Of a stretch of 64,000 bases of DNA, positions 31,151-44,300 are shown piece by piece (position 1 is the stretch's first letter; each line of letters begins with the position of its first letter). Position numbers and translations under genes: made by a program. The DNA comes from Sipunculus nudus (Eukaryota > Annelida > Sipuncula > Golfingiida > Sipunculidae): positions 55,958,118-56,022,117 of the forward strand of contig CM049317.1 of the NCBI GenBank assembly GCA_026874595.1, written 5' to 3'. The notes beneath the pieces are model-generated. The model saw only the letters and a list, made by a program, of their open reading frames with translations. It did no database searches and was not told where the DNA came from.

Positions 31151-31155
31151 ATATC

Positions 31156-31218
31156 ATGGGTGACCTCGACGATACAACGGATCTGGTAGACAGGACTGAC
31201 GCCAAGGACCGTGAGGAG
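31156..31218 (+). CDS. Candidate first coding exon, acidic N terminus
   Basis: ATG is followed by 21 codons, MGDLDDTTDLVDRTDAKDRE then E, and a near-perfect donor GAG|GTGAGT (phase 0). The peptide is very acidic and disordered in character. The ATG lies just after the end of the duplicated block, so upstream exons or a promoter are unclear. It is phase-compatible with the candidate exons at 36,821 and 54,349 on the same strand. The product is unknown; this rests on one splice site, a start codon and composition only. Confidence 0.4.
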
Positions 31219-31679
31219 GTGAGTAAACCTCTGTGGCCAAGTAAATACAAGTTAACCTAATACCATACAACAACTTTGCCGTCTGGGTTGGCGTAGTTGC
31301 TGCCATCTGACGGTTATTTTTCATACTAACCCGGTCACACTCAATAATGCAAAAAGAATGAAATCTCTCCAAGTTTATATTTCAATTTCAATTATGATAT
31401 AAAGTGTACCGGATCTATAATTCTTTATGTGTTCATTGACCAAACAAATGCTCCAGCGGATAGTAAACAAACGCTTTAAAACGCTTACTTTATTCTCATA
31501 AAGGTCCTTGTGTAGGATATTTCATAAACCATTACGTATATACACCCCTCTAAGCGAACTGACACAAAATTTGTGGAGGGAGGTGGGGAGCTGTCGGTTT
31601 TGAGGAAGGGCCTGTACTTAAGCTTATGGGGATTTCAGATTTTCTGCAGTGCATTTTTTCTTTAATAGACCAACGGTTA
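31219..31679. other. Unique sequence before satellite
   Basis: No feature recognised. An acceptor-like TTCTTTAATAG at about 31,658-31,668 leads into the first, diverged satellite monomer, so I do not count it as an exon. Confidence 0.5.
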
Positions 31680-34600
31680 TATTAATCCTCCGTCAGAGGG
31701 AGCACCAGGCGAGAATGAAAGGAAGGGCCTTCGTGTAGCAAGAAGTTCTCTGAATGCTCCGGTAGGGTGAACCCTCTGGCGGTTAAACACAGAGGGGTCC
31801 CCGTATAGCTATTCCGCAAATTGCCGGCAATTCAACAACTTTATAGTTCCCTGAATCCCCCGGTAGAGTGAGCTCCCGACGGTCATACACAGAGGGGCTC
31901 CCATCCAGCAATTCCGCAAATTGCCGGCAATTTGGCAAATTTGTAGTTCCCTGAATGCTCCGGCAGGGTGAGCCCCGGGGATAATACAGTGAGGGGCTCC
32001 CTATAGCAATTCCGCAAATTGCCGGCAATTTAGCAACTTTGTAGTTCTTAGAATCCTCCGATAGGGTGAGCCCACTATGGTTATACACAGAGAGGTCCCC
32101 ATGTAGCAATTCCGCAAATTGCCGGCAATTTACAACTTTGTAGTTCCCTGAATCCTCCGGTAGGGTGAGCCCCTGACGTTCATACACAGAGGAGCTCCCA
32201 CCTAGCAATTCCGCAATTGCCGTCAATTTAGCAACTTTGTATTTCTTAGAATCCTCCGGTAGGGTGAGCCCCCGCCGGTCATACACAGAGGGGACCCCAT
32301 CTAGCAATTCAGCAAATTGCCGGCAATTTAGCAACTTTGTAGTTCCCTGAATGCTCCAGTAGGGAGAGCCGCGGGGTTCATACACTGAGGGGCTCCCATC
32401 CAGCAAATCCGCAAATTGCCGGCAATTTAGCAACTTTGTAGTTCTTAGAATCCTCCGGTAGGGTGAGCCCACTACGGTTATACACAGAGGGGTTCCCATC
32501 TAGCAATTTTGCAAATTGCTGGCAATTAAGCAACTTTGTAGTTCTTAGAATCCTCCGGTAGGGTGAGCCAACTACGGCTATACATAGAGGGGTCCCCATG
32601 TAGCAATTCCGCCAATTTCCCGGCAATTTAGCAACTTTGCAGTCTTCTGAACCGACCGGTAGATGGAGCCCGGGCGGTTATACACTGGAGGGGGGGGGGG
32701 GGGCCTTCTAGAAAATCCGCAAATTGCCAGCAATTTAGCAACTTTACATTATTCTGAATCCACCGGTAGAGGGAGCCCCCGGGGGTCATACACAGAGGGG
32801 TCTCCACCTAGCATTCCGCAATTTGCCGGCAATTTAGCAGCTTTGTAGTTCCCTGTATGCTCCGGTAGGTAGAGCCCCGGGGATCATACACTGAGGGGCT
32901 CCCATCCAGCAATTCCGCAAATTGCCGGCAATTTAGCAACTTTGTAGTTTTCTAAATCCTACAGTAGGGTGAGCCCCCGCCGGTCAAACACAGAGGGGTC
33001 CCCATCTAGCAATTTTGCAAATTGCCGGCAATTTAGCAACTTTGTAGTTCCCTGAATGCTCCGGTAGAGTGAGCCCCCGCCGGTCAAAAACAGAGGGGTC
33101 CCCATCTAGGAATTCCGCAAATTGCCGGCAATTTAGCAACTTTGTAGTTCTCTGAATCCTCCGGTAGAGTGAGCCCCCACCGGTCAAACACAGAAGGGTC
33201 CCCATCTAGCAATTCCGCAAATTGCCGCCAATTTAGCAACTTTGTAGTTCTTAGAATCCTCCGGTAGGGTGAGCCCATTGCGGTAATACACAGAGGGGTC
33301 CCCATCTAGCAATTCCGCAAATTGCCGGCAATTTAGCAAGTTTGTAGTTCCATGAATGCTCCGGTAGGGTGAGCCCCAGGGATCATACACTGAGGGGCTC
33401 CCATCCAGCAATTCCGCAAATTGCCGGCAATTTAGCAACTTTGTAGTTCTCTGAATCCTCCGGTAGAGTGAGCCCCCGCCGGTCAAAAACAGAGGGGTCC
33501 CCATCTAGGAATTCCGCAAATTGCCGGCAATTTAGCAACTTTGTAGTTCTCTAAATCCTACGGTAGGGTGAGCCCCCGCCGGTCAAATACAGAGGGGTCC
33601 CAATCTAGCAATTTTGCAAATTGCCGGAAATTTAGCAACTTTGTAGTTCCCTGAATGTTCCGGTAGGGTGAGCCCCAGGGATCATACACTGAGGGGTCCC
33701 CATCTAGCAATTTTGCAAATTGCCGGCAATTTAGCAACTTTGTAGTTCTCTGAATCCCCCGGTAGAGTGAGCCCCATCTGGTCAAACACAGAGGGGTCCC
33801 CATCTAGTAATTTTGCAAATTGCTGGCAATTAAGCAACTTTGTAGTTCTTAGAATCCTCCGGTAGGGTGAGCCAAATACGGTTATACATAGAGGAGTCCC
33901 CATGTAGCAATTCCGCAAATTGCCGGCAATTTAGCAACTTTGTAGTTCCCTGAATGCTCCGGTAGGGTGAGCCCCGGGGATCATACACTGAGGAGCTCCC
34001 ATCCAGCAATTCCGCAAATTGCCGGCAATTTAGCAACTTTGTAGTTCTCTAAATCCTACGGTAGTGTGAGCCCCCGCCGGTCAAACACAGAGGGGTTCCC
34101 ATCTAGCAATTTTGCAAATTGCCGGCAATTTAGCAACTTTGTAGTTCCATGAATGTTCTGGTAGGGTGAGCCCCATCTGGTCAAACACAGAGGGGTCCCC
34201 ATCTAGCAATTTTGCAAATTGCTGGCAGTTAAGCAACTTTGTAGTTCTTAGAATCCTCCGGTAGGGTGAGCCAACTACGGCTATACATAGAGGGGTCCCC
34301 ATGTAGCAATTCTGCAAATTGCCGGCAATTTAGCAACTTTGTAGTTCCCTGAATGTTCCGGTAGGGTGAGCCCCAGGGATCATACACTGAGGGGTCCCCA
34401 TCTAGCAATTTTGCAAATTGCCGGCAATTTAGCAACTTTGTAGTTTCCTGAATGCTCCGGTAGGGTGAGCCCCGGGGATCATACACTGAGGTGATCCCAT
34501 CCAGCAAATCCGCAAATTGCCGGCAATTTATCAACTTTGTAGTTCTCTGAATCCCCCGGTATAGTGAGCCCCATCTGGTCAAACACAGAGGGGTCCCCAT

Positions 34601-35229
34601 CTAGCAATTTTGCAAATTGCTGGCAATTAAGCAACTTTGTAGTTCTTAGAATCCTCTGGTAGGGTGAGCCAACTACGGCTATACATAGAGGGGTCCCCAT
34701 GTAGCAATTCCGCAAATTGCCGGCAATTTAGCAACTTTGCAGTCTTCTGAATCGACCGGTAGATGGAGCCCGGGCGGTTATACACTGGGGGGGGGGGCCC
34801 TTCTAGAAAATCCGCAAATTGCCAGCAATTTAGCAACTTTACATTTTTCTGAATCCACCGGTAGAGGGAGCCCCCGGGGGTCATACACAGAGGGGTCCCC
34901 ACCTAGCATTCCGCAATTTGCCGGCAATTTAGCAACTTTGGAGTTCTTTGAATCCTCCGGTAGAGGGAGCCCGGGCGGTCATACACTAAGAGGACCCCTT
35001 CTAGCAATTCCGCAAATTGCCGGCAATTAAGCAACTTTGGAGTTCTTTGAATCCTCCGGTAGAGGGAGCCCGGGCGGTCATACACTGAGGGGACCCCTTC
35101 TACCAATTCTGCAAATTGCCGGCAATTTAGCAACTTTGCAGTTTTCTGAATCCACTGGTAGAGGGAGCCCGGGCGGCCATACACTGAGGGGCCCTCTTCT
35201 AGCAATTCCACAATTTGCCGGCAATTAAG
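31680..35229 (-). repeat. 100-bp satellite array (about 35 monomers)
   Basis: The monomer length is exactly 100 bp: the phrase CAGAGGGGTC sits at 32,991, 33,091 and 33,291. Nearly every monomer carries AAATTGCCGGCAATTT or a near variant, a 16-bp palindrome, within TCCGCAAATTGCCGGCAATT. Several monomer types alternate. A two-monomer block at 32,640-32,840 with CGACCGGTAGATGGAGCC and a G run recurs exactly 2,100 bp later at 34,740-34,940. The minus strand is almost free of stops, giving frames up to 238 codons. Since 100 is not a multiple of 3, the same DNA is read in all three frames, so these are not genes. A diverged, oppositely oriented array lies at 52.15 kb. Confidence 0.93.
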
Positions 35230-35312
35230 CAACCCTGGTCTGCCTGATTAAATACTTATACGCTGATGCCCAATTGACTGTATACTTGCTTTGGAGCACA
35301 AGTCCACTGCCT
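35230..35312 (+). CDS. Weak exon candidate at satellite edge
   Basis: From the last satellite bases a 27-codon open frame, TLVCLIKYLYADAQLTVYLL and onward, reaches a very good donor, CCT|GTAAGT at 35,312|35,313. The upstream acceptor (AATTAAG) lacks a pyrimidine tract. The donor and composition are the only support. Product unknown. Confidence 0.2.
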
Positions 35313-36820
35313 GTAAGTAGTGTAACCCCCATTGTACATGGCCTGTGAAAGTTGTGATGTCGTGAAAAACGTAAAAATCATCATTAAGCCAATTCCTATA
35401 AGGATACAAGGCTTACAGGGGTTGATGAGTTTATTACTATACCAATATTATTGTTCTATTGTTTGTGTATGGACTTTGTCAGGTTCCCCAGAGTATAAAA
35501 CCATTTAATAATTTTTTTCTCCTTTTTTGGGGGTTAGTTTTTTCTGTTTTTCTTTCTTCTGTCATGTTTGTGCTATATCTCACATATGGCTGATTTAAAA
35601 AAACAACCTTCTTGCGTAATATTAGTCTGAGGTGACAGAGTTGCACCTGATATTTACTTTGGACCTTGACCTGATATCCATGGTCATACACTCCATAGCT
35701 GATTCAAAATTATCGCTCAGTTGGGCGGGACGCCAGTGATCCTAAGACTGATAAGAAACATCTAGTTTTTCTTTATTTACGGACATGTAAACCACCATAC
35801 TAAAAAAATTTTGGGAAGATATGATTTTATAAAATAAAGAACGGAACAGGCTCTATAAAAACAAAAGTTCATGACTCCAGATTAATTTTTCAAAAGGTTT
35901 TATTCTCACAAAATAAAAACATGATGTACGTTTAACTGAAACATCTTTATCAATTGATGCTGTATATGATTGCTAAAGTTTGGAATCTCACTCACAAATT
36001 GACCATTAATCTTTCATAAAACTGTCCAAAGATACTACCTGCTTGGACAGATCATTCCAACCAATCTGGCACCATATCTTAAGATATCCAAAATTAACGT
36101 GTGCAACAAATAATAAGATAATCCATGAAATAACCATGGAGAAATCGTATGAATATTTACTTGAAATAGACCATGAGAAGGGAAATTTCACATCTGATAG
36201 TCTTTTTTATAAGCATTATTTTTCCTAATTTTGTTAAATCTTTGAATGATGACCAGAAAATGGGTATGCCGGATGAATTTTGTTTTCATAGTAAGACAAA
36301 TAACTGAGTTATAAATATCAGTTGAATGTTAAATGGGAATTTCTACTTAAATTGAAAAGTACTCACTACAAGAAATATTAAATATGTGTGGCTTATATAC
36401 AAAAGATACATTTATCTAAGATGGATAAGCATAGCAAATTTCAAAGCAATGTATGGATTAATTATTGCAAAATGGAATTCCTCATGAACTTCAAATGATA
36501 AGATCATTGTAAAACTTGGGTAAATTTTGTTCAAATGTATGATTAACAACAGGAATGTATGAGTACATGATATTTATTATTTTCAATTTATGACCCTTTA
36601 ATCAATTTTAATGCAGCAGGGATTATGATTCAGATGAGTCTGGCTGTCAAGGTTTTTACAGTCACATATAGCTCATAGAATATAGGTTATTATGACTTAA
36701 TTTGGGGTTTCCTACATGATTCACCAGGACTTGTTTGGAAGCATGATCTCCCTCAAGAAACATCTTGTACTGTGACCTAGTGTTTGATGTTGCCATATTT
36801 CTTTGCTTAACTTTCTTCAG
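35313..36820. other. Intergenic or intronic, no element recognised
   Basis: AT-rich; TTGGACCTTGACCTGATATCC near 35,660 hints at an old TGACCT-type repeat. The small frames near 35,480-35,690 and 36,006-36,230 show no family resemblance. Confidence 0.45.
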
Positions 36821-36883
36821 CTGAAAGAAACAGATTATCATTACTTCTTCATAAATATAGAGACTTTCCCACAAACACAACTG
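36821..36883 (+). CDS. Candidate internal coding exon (63 nt)
   Basis: A strong acceptor (a T/C-rich tract ending CTTTCTTCAG) and a strong donor (CTG|GTAAGG) bound 63 nt. The frame in phase 0-0 reads LKETDYHYFFINIETFPQTQ then L. The phase-1 frame (ERNRLSLLLHKYRDFPTNTT) is also open, so the frame is not settled. A multiple of three fits a symmetric exon. I do not recognise the protein. Confidence 0.4.
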
Positions 36884-38384
36884 GTAAGGGATTTTGTGAG
36901 GGAAATACTGTACATTTATTTTATAGTTATAATTGAAAAGGTGTTCCCATCTGCAAAAGTATGGCCATCAATCCATATAGGAAAGAAATGTTCCAAAAGG
37001 GCGCCCTGAACCTGCGAGTCTTTTCTGTAGCACTTAAAGGAAATATTTACAAGCAGAATATATTTTGTGTATTTTTCTGTTTAATATATATTTTACTATA
37101 CAGTTGTAAACACATTCACTGGAAGACAAGGCTATAGGACAAAAGTGTGGACTAACAAAACCATGTCTTCATAATAAATTTTTACAGGAAGGCATTAATC
37201 GTTATATGTTGAGCCCTTTACTTTTCTGACAGCATTTCCAACTTAACACAAGTCCAAAAATATTTAACAGCAGTGTGTTTAACATGTTTTTCATAGTCTG
37301 ATGTTATAGTCCAGCTTTTAATCAGCAGTATACCCTAATATGTTTTGATAATATCAATGTCACATATGACTTAACGGCTATATGTGCGTCATTTCCTCAT
37401 TTGTATGATTTATTCACATTTTGAGGCAAAGCTAAGGCCATACACTAATTATATCAATGAACTATGGCTATAATACAATACCAGTTAATATGATCATGTC
37501 AGTACATTTGGCACAATTTCAAACAGTTTTAAGCCCAATTTATAGAGCGGGGGGTGGGATGAAGAATCTATGAGAAAAACTGAGAAAGGATTTTTATATA
37601 TTTTATGCAAACTTCAGTGGGAAGTACAAGGGGGTTACACTTGAATGAAAATTTGGAAAAGAATATTTTTCCAAGGTTTTATATGCAGGTACATAAATTT
37701 AGGGGTGAGAGTATCGGATTTCCCAAATTTGTTAGATAATACCCACCCCTACTCGTATAGGCCTAAGTAGCAGTAATGGTGTTACCACTTGCTAGTCTAC
37801 GGATGGAATGACGACCGACAAAGACCATATGTACCTAAAATGACTAAGAGTCATCTGAGCTGAAAATGAAAGGTGAAGCACCAAAACAGTGAAAATCGTG
37901 GAAATGTGCATTTGTGATGAAGACGGGAAAAACAGTTATTAAAAAAAATATGAACACAGTGAGGGAGTTTAGATATTTGCCAGGCACAGTGTGACTCTAG
38001 GATGTAAAGGAAAAGTATAGGATCAATGGCTCTTCCTAATTATTTAGCTGAAGTTAAATTGGGCGAGGCCGTTTTGGGTAAGGTAGTTTTACATAGGGAA
38101 CAAGGAGGTCCAAAGGATTAATAATTACCAGTCAAATGATGCCTTGCTGTTATAGTGAAATGGAAGTTGGAAAATGAATCATATTCGTTGGATGGAAGCC
38201 TCATACTCAGCCGTACAAAAGCCATCAACTATATCGATCGAATAAAATAACATTTTATTCACTTTATATTCAAATATTATTTATTCATTTGATTCAGACA
38301 GGGAGTTAATATGTGCACATGATTGCCCTACTGGGCACCCTTTGCTTAATGTGGTACATGTATATACCCTAATCCTTGTGCATG
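36884..38384. other. Non-coding stretch with degraded dispersed repeat
   Basis: About 36,590-37,870 has the sentence-like pattern of the dispersed repeats (ATAGAATATAGGTTATTATGACTTAA). It ends in a hairpin tail near 37,838-37,862 (AATGACTAAGAGTCATCTGAGCTGAAAA). No further exon is supported. Confidence 0.4.
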
Positions 38385-41300
38385 AAATACACCAGTGAGT
38401 GTTTACTTCAGTAAGTGTTTGTCACTATTAATATACGCAATATCCGGGATACGAGTTACCATAACCCTTCTAACGCGAAATACACCAGTATGTGTTTACA
38501 CTAGTAAGTGTTTATAACTATTAATATATGGCATATCCTGGATATAACTATTAATATATGCTAAATCCGTATCCAGAGCAAGTGTTAGTCACTATTAATA
38601 TATGCTATATCCGGGATACGGGTTACCCTAAGCATTCGGACATGAGATACTCCGGTAGGTCTTTGTTACTATTAATATATGCTGAATGCGGGATACGGGT
38701 TACACTAACCCTTCGGACATGGAATACTCCAGTAAGTGTTTGTCACTATTAATATATGCTTTATCCGGGGTAGGGGTTACCTTAACCCTTCGAGCATGAA
38801 ATACACCAGTAAGTGTTTACTCTAGTAAGTGTTTGTCACTTTTAATATATGGTATATACTGCATACGGGTTACCCTTACCCTTCGGGCATGAAATGCCCC
38901 ATTATGTGTCTGTCCCTATCCGGAGCAAGTGTTAATCTCTATTAATATATGTTATATCCGGGATACGGGTTACCCTAACCCTTAGGGCGTGAAATACTCC
39001 ATTAAGTGTTAGTTACTATTAGTAATATGCTATATCAGGAATACAAGTTACCCTGACACTGTGTACATGAAATACTCCAGTAAGTGTTTGTCACTCTTAA
39101 TATATGCTATTTCTGGGATACAGGTTACCCTAACCCTTCGGGCATGAAATATTCCAATAAGTGTTTGTCACATTTAATATATGCTATATCCGGGATACGG
39201 GTTAGCCTTACCCTTCGGGAATGAAATACACCAGTAAGTGTTTGTAACTATTAGTATTTGCTATATCCGGTGTACGAGTTACCCTAACACTTCGAGCATG
39301 AAATACTCCATTATGTGTTAGTCACTATTAGTAATATGCTATATCCGGGGTACGAGTTACCCTGACACTTTGTACATGAAATACTCCAGTTAGTGTTTGT
39401 CACTATTAATATATGCTATATCCGGGATACGGGTTACCCTAACCCATAGGGCATGAAATACTCCATTAAGTGTTAGTCCCTATTAGTAATATGCTATATC
39501 AGGGATACGAGTTACCGTGACACATTATACATGAAATACTCCAGTAAATGTTTGTCACTATTAATATATGCTATTTCCGGGATACGGGTTACCCTAACCC
39601 TTCGGGCATGAAATATTCCAAAAAGTGTTTGTCACATTTAATATATGCTATATCCGGGATACGGGTTAGCCTAACCCTTCGGGAATGAAATACTCCAGCA
39701 AGTGTTAGTCACTATTAGTAATATGCTATATCAGGGATACGAATTACCCTGACACTTTGTACATGAAATACTCCAGTAAGTGTTTGTCACTATTAATATA
39801 TGCTATTTCCGGGATACGGGTTACCCTACCCCTTCGGGCATGAAATATTCCAATAAGTTTTTGTCACATTTAATATATGTTATATCCGGGATACGGGTTA
39901 GCCTTACCCTTCGGGAATGAAATACTCCAGTAAGTGTTTGTCACTATTAGTATTTGCTATATCCGGTATACGAGTTACCCTAACACTTCGAGCATGAAAT
40001 ACTCCAGTAAGTGTTTGAATACCTTCGGGCATGAAATACTCCAGTAAGTGTTTGTCACTATTGATATATGCTATATCCGGGATACGGGTTCCCCTAACCC
40101 TTAGGGCATGAAATACTCCAATAAGTGTTTGTCACTATTAATATATGCTATATCCGGGATACGGATTACACTAAGCGTTCGGACATGAGATACTCCAGTA
40201 AGTCTTTGTTACTTTTAATATCTGGTGAATGCGGGATACGGGTTACCCTAACCCTTTGGACATGGAATACTTCAGTAAGGGTTTGTCACTATTAATATAT
40301 GCTTTATCCGGGATACGGGTTACCTTAACCTCCGAGCATGAAATACACCAGTAAGTGTTTACTCTAGTAAGTGTTTGTCACTTTTAATATATGATATGTC
40401 CTGGATACGGATTATCATAACCCTTCGGGCATGAAATGCCCCATTATGTGTTTGTAACTATTAATATATGCTATATCCCTATCCGGAGCAAGTGTTAATA
40501 TCTATTAATATATGTTAAATCCCGGATACGGGTTACCATAACCCTTAGGGCATGAATTACTCTATTGTGTGTTAGTCACTATGAGCAAAATGCTATATCC
40601 GGGATACGAGTTACCCTGACAATGTGTACATGAAATACTCCAGTAAGTGTTTGTCACTATTAATATATGCTATTTCCGGGATACGGGTTACCCTTACCTT
40701 TCGGGCATAAAATATTCCAAAAAGTGTTTGTCACATTTAATATATGCTGTATCCGGGATGCGGGTTAGCCTTACCCTTCGGGAATGAAATATTTCAGTAA
40801 GTATTCCAGTAAGTGTTTGTCACGATTAATTTATGCTATATCCGGGTTACGGGTTACCCTAACCCTTCGTGCATGAAATACTCCAGTAAGTATTTGTCAC
40901 AATAAATATATGGTATATCCCTGATACCGTTTACCCTAACCCTTCGAGCATGAAATACACCAGTAAGTGTTTACTCCAGTAAGTGTTTGTCACTATTTAT
41001 ATATTCTATTTCCGGGATATGAGTTACCCTAACCCTTTGAGCGCGAAATACACCAGTAATTGTTTAGTCCAGTAAGTGTTTATCACTATTAATATATGGC
41101 ATATCCTGGATAGGGGTGACCCTAAGTCATCGGAAATGAAATTCTCCTGTTTTTGTAACTATTAATATATTCTAAATCCGTATCCGGAGCAAGTGTTAGT
41201 CACTATTAATATATGCTACATCCGAGTTACGGGTTACCCTAAGGATTCGGACATGAGATACTCCGGTAAGTCTTTGTTACTATTAATATATGCTGAATGA

Positions 41301-44300
41301 GGGATACGGGTTACCCTAACCCTTCGGACATGAAATACTCCAGTAAGTGTTTGTCACTATTAATATATGTTTTATCCAGGATACGGGTTACCTTAACCCT
41401 TCCAGCATGAAATACACCAGTAAGTGTTTACTCCAGTAAGTGTTTGTCACTTTTAATATATGGTATATCCTGGATACGGAATACCATAACCCTTCGGGCA
41501 TGAAATGCCCCATTATGTGTTTGTAACTATAAATATATGCTATATCCCTATCCGGAGCAAGTGTTAATCTCTATAAATATATGTTATATCCGGGATATGG
41601 GTTACCTTAACCAATAGGGCATGAAATACTTCATTATGTGTTAGTCACTATTAGTAATATGCTATATCCGGGTTACGAGTTACCCTGACACTTTGTACAT
41701 GAAATACTCCAGTTAGTGTTTGTCACTATTAATATATGCTATTTCCGGGATACGGGTTACCCTAAACCTTCGGGCATTAAATATTCCAATAAGTGTTTGT
41801 CACATTTAATATATGCTATATCCGGGATAGGGGTTAGCCTTACCCTTAATTCGGGAATGAAATATCCCAGTAAGTGTTTGTCACAATTAATTTATGCTAT
41901 ATCCGGGTTACGGGTTACCCTAACCCTTCGTGCATGAAATACTCCAGTAAGTATTTGTCACCATAAATATATGGTATATCCCTGATACCGTTTACCCTAA
42001 CCCTTCGAGCATGAAATACACCAGTAAGTGTTTACTCCAGTAAGTGTTTGTCACTATTTATATATTCTATTTCCGGGATACGAGTTACCCTAACCCTTTG
42101 AGCGCGAAATACACCAGTAAGTGTTTATCACTATTAATATATGGCATATCCTAGATACGGGTGACCCTAAGCCATCGGACATGAAATTCTCCTGTGTTTG
42201 TAACTATTAATATATGCTTAATTCGTATCCGGAGCAAGTGTTAGTCACTATTAATATATGCTGTATCCGGGATACGGGTTATCCTAAGCATTCGGACATG
42301 AGATACTCCGGTAAGCCTTTGTTACTATTAATATATGCTGAATGCGGGATACGGGTTACCCTAAACCTTCGGACATGAAATACTCCAATAAGTTTTTGTC
42401 ACTATTAATATATGCTTTATCAGGAATACGAGTTACCTCAACCCTTCGAGCATGAAATACACCAGTAAGTATATACTCTAGTAAGTGTTTGTCACTTTTA
42501 ATATATGGTATATCCTGGATACGGGTTACCATAACCCTTCGGTCATGAAATACCCAATTAAGTGTTTGTAACTATTAATATATGCTATATCCGTATACGG
42601 AGCAAGTGTTAATCTGTATTTATATATGCTATATCCGGGATACGGGTTACCCTAACCCTACGGCATGAAATACTCCAGTAAGTGTTTGTCACTATTAATA
42701 TATGGCATATCCTTGATACGGGTGACCCTAAGCCTTCGGACATGAAATACTCCATTAAGTGTTTGTAACTATTTATTTATGCTATGTCCGTATCCGGAGC
42801 AAGTGTTAGTCTCTATTAATATATGCTATAACCGGGATACGGGTTACCTTAAGCCTTCGGACATGAGATACTCCTGTAAGTCTTTGTCACTATAATGACA
42901 TATTAATATATTAATATATGGGGAATGCGGCATACGGTTAACCCTAACCCTTCGGACATGAAATAGTCCTGTGTTAGTCACTATGAGTAATATGCTATAT
43001 CCGGGATACGAGTTACCCTGACAATGTGTACATGAAATACTCCAGTAAGTGCTTGTCACTATTAATATATGCTATTTCCGGGATACGGGTTATCCTTACC
43101 TTTCGGGCATGAAATATTCCAAAAAGTGTTTGTCACATTTAATATATGCTATATCCGGGATCGGGTTAGCCTTACCCTTCGGGAATGAAATATTCCAGTA
43201 AGTGTTTGTCACGATTAATTTATGCTATATCCGGGATACGGGTTACCCTAACCCTCTGTGCATGAAATACTCAAGTAAGTATTTGTCACAATAAATATAT
43301 GGTATATCCCTGATACGGTTTACCCTAACCCTTCGAGCATGAAATACACCAGAAAGTGTTTACTCGAGTACGTGTTTGTTACTATTAATATATGCAATAT
43401 CCGGGATACGAGTTACCCTAACCCTTCGAGCGCTAAATACACCAGTGTGTGTTTACACCTGTAAGTGTTTATCACTATTAATATATGGCATATCCTGGAT
43501 AGGGGTGACCCTAAGCCATCGGAAATGAAATTCTCCTGTGTTTGTAACCATTAATAAATGCTAAATCCGTATCCGGAGCAAGTGTTAGTCACTATTAATA
43601 TATGCTACATCCGAGTTACGGGTTACCCTAAGGATTCGGACATGAGATACTCCGGTAAGTCTTTGTTACTATTAATATATGCTGAATGAGGGATACGGGT
43701 TACCCTAACCCTTCGGACATGAAATACTCCAGTAAGTGTTTGTCACTATTAATATATGCTTTATTCAGGATACGGGTTACCTTAACCCTTACAGCGTGAA
43801 ATACACCAGTAAGTGTTTACTCCAGTAAGTGTTTGTCACTTTTAATATATAGTATATCCTGGATACGGAATACCATAACCCTTCGGGCATGAAATGCCCC
43901 ATTATGTGTTTGTAACTATTAATATATGCTTAATCCGTATTCGGAGCAAGTGTTAATCTCTATAAATATGTTATATCCGGGATACGGGTTACCTTAACCA
44001 ATAGGGCATGAAATACTCCATTATGTGTTAGTCACTATTAGTAATATGCTATATCCGGGTTACGAGTTACCCTGACACTTTGTACATGAAATACTCCAGT
44101 TAGTGTTTGTCACTATTAATATATGCTATTTCCGGGATACGGGTTACCCTAACCCTTCGGGCATTAAATATTCCAATAAGTGTTTGTCACATTTAATATA
44201 TGCTGTATCCGGGATAGGGGTTAGCCTTACCCTTAATTCGGGAATGAAATATCCCAGTAAGTGTTTGTCACAAATAATTTATGCTATATCCGGGTTACGG

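Noticed and set aside
31669-31760. Possible second exon (TNGYINPPSEG...) after the 31,156 exon
   Set aside because: The sequence matches, in reverse complement, a monomer at about 52,190-52,240, so it is the diverged first monomer of the satellite, and the frame stops soon.
31783-32499. 238-codon minus-strand open frame, with many smaller ones to 35,232
   Set aside because: It is the 100-bp satellite read through shifting frames (the monomer is not a multiple of three). Peptide periodicity matches DNA periodicity and there is no start or splice logic.
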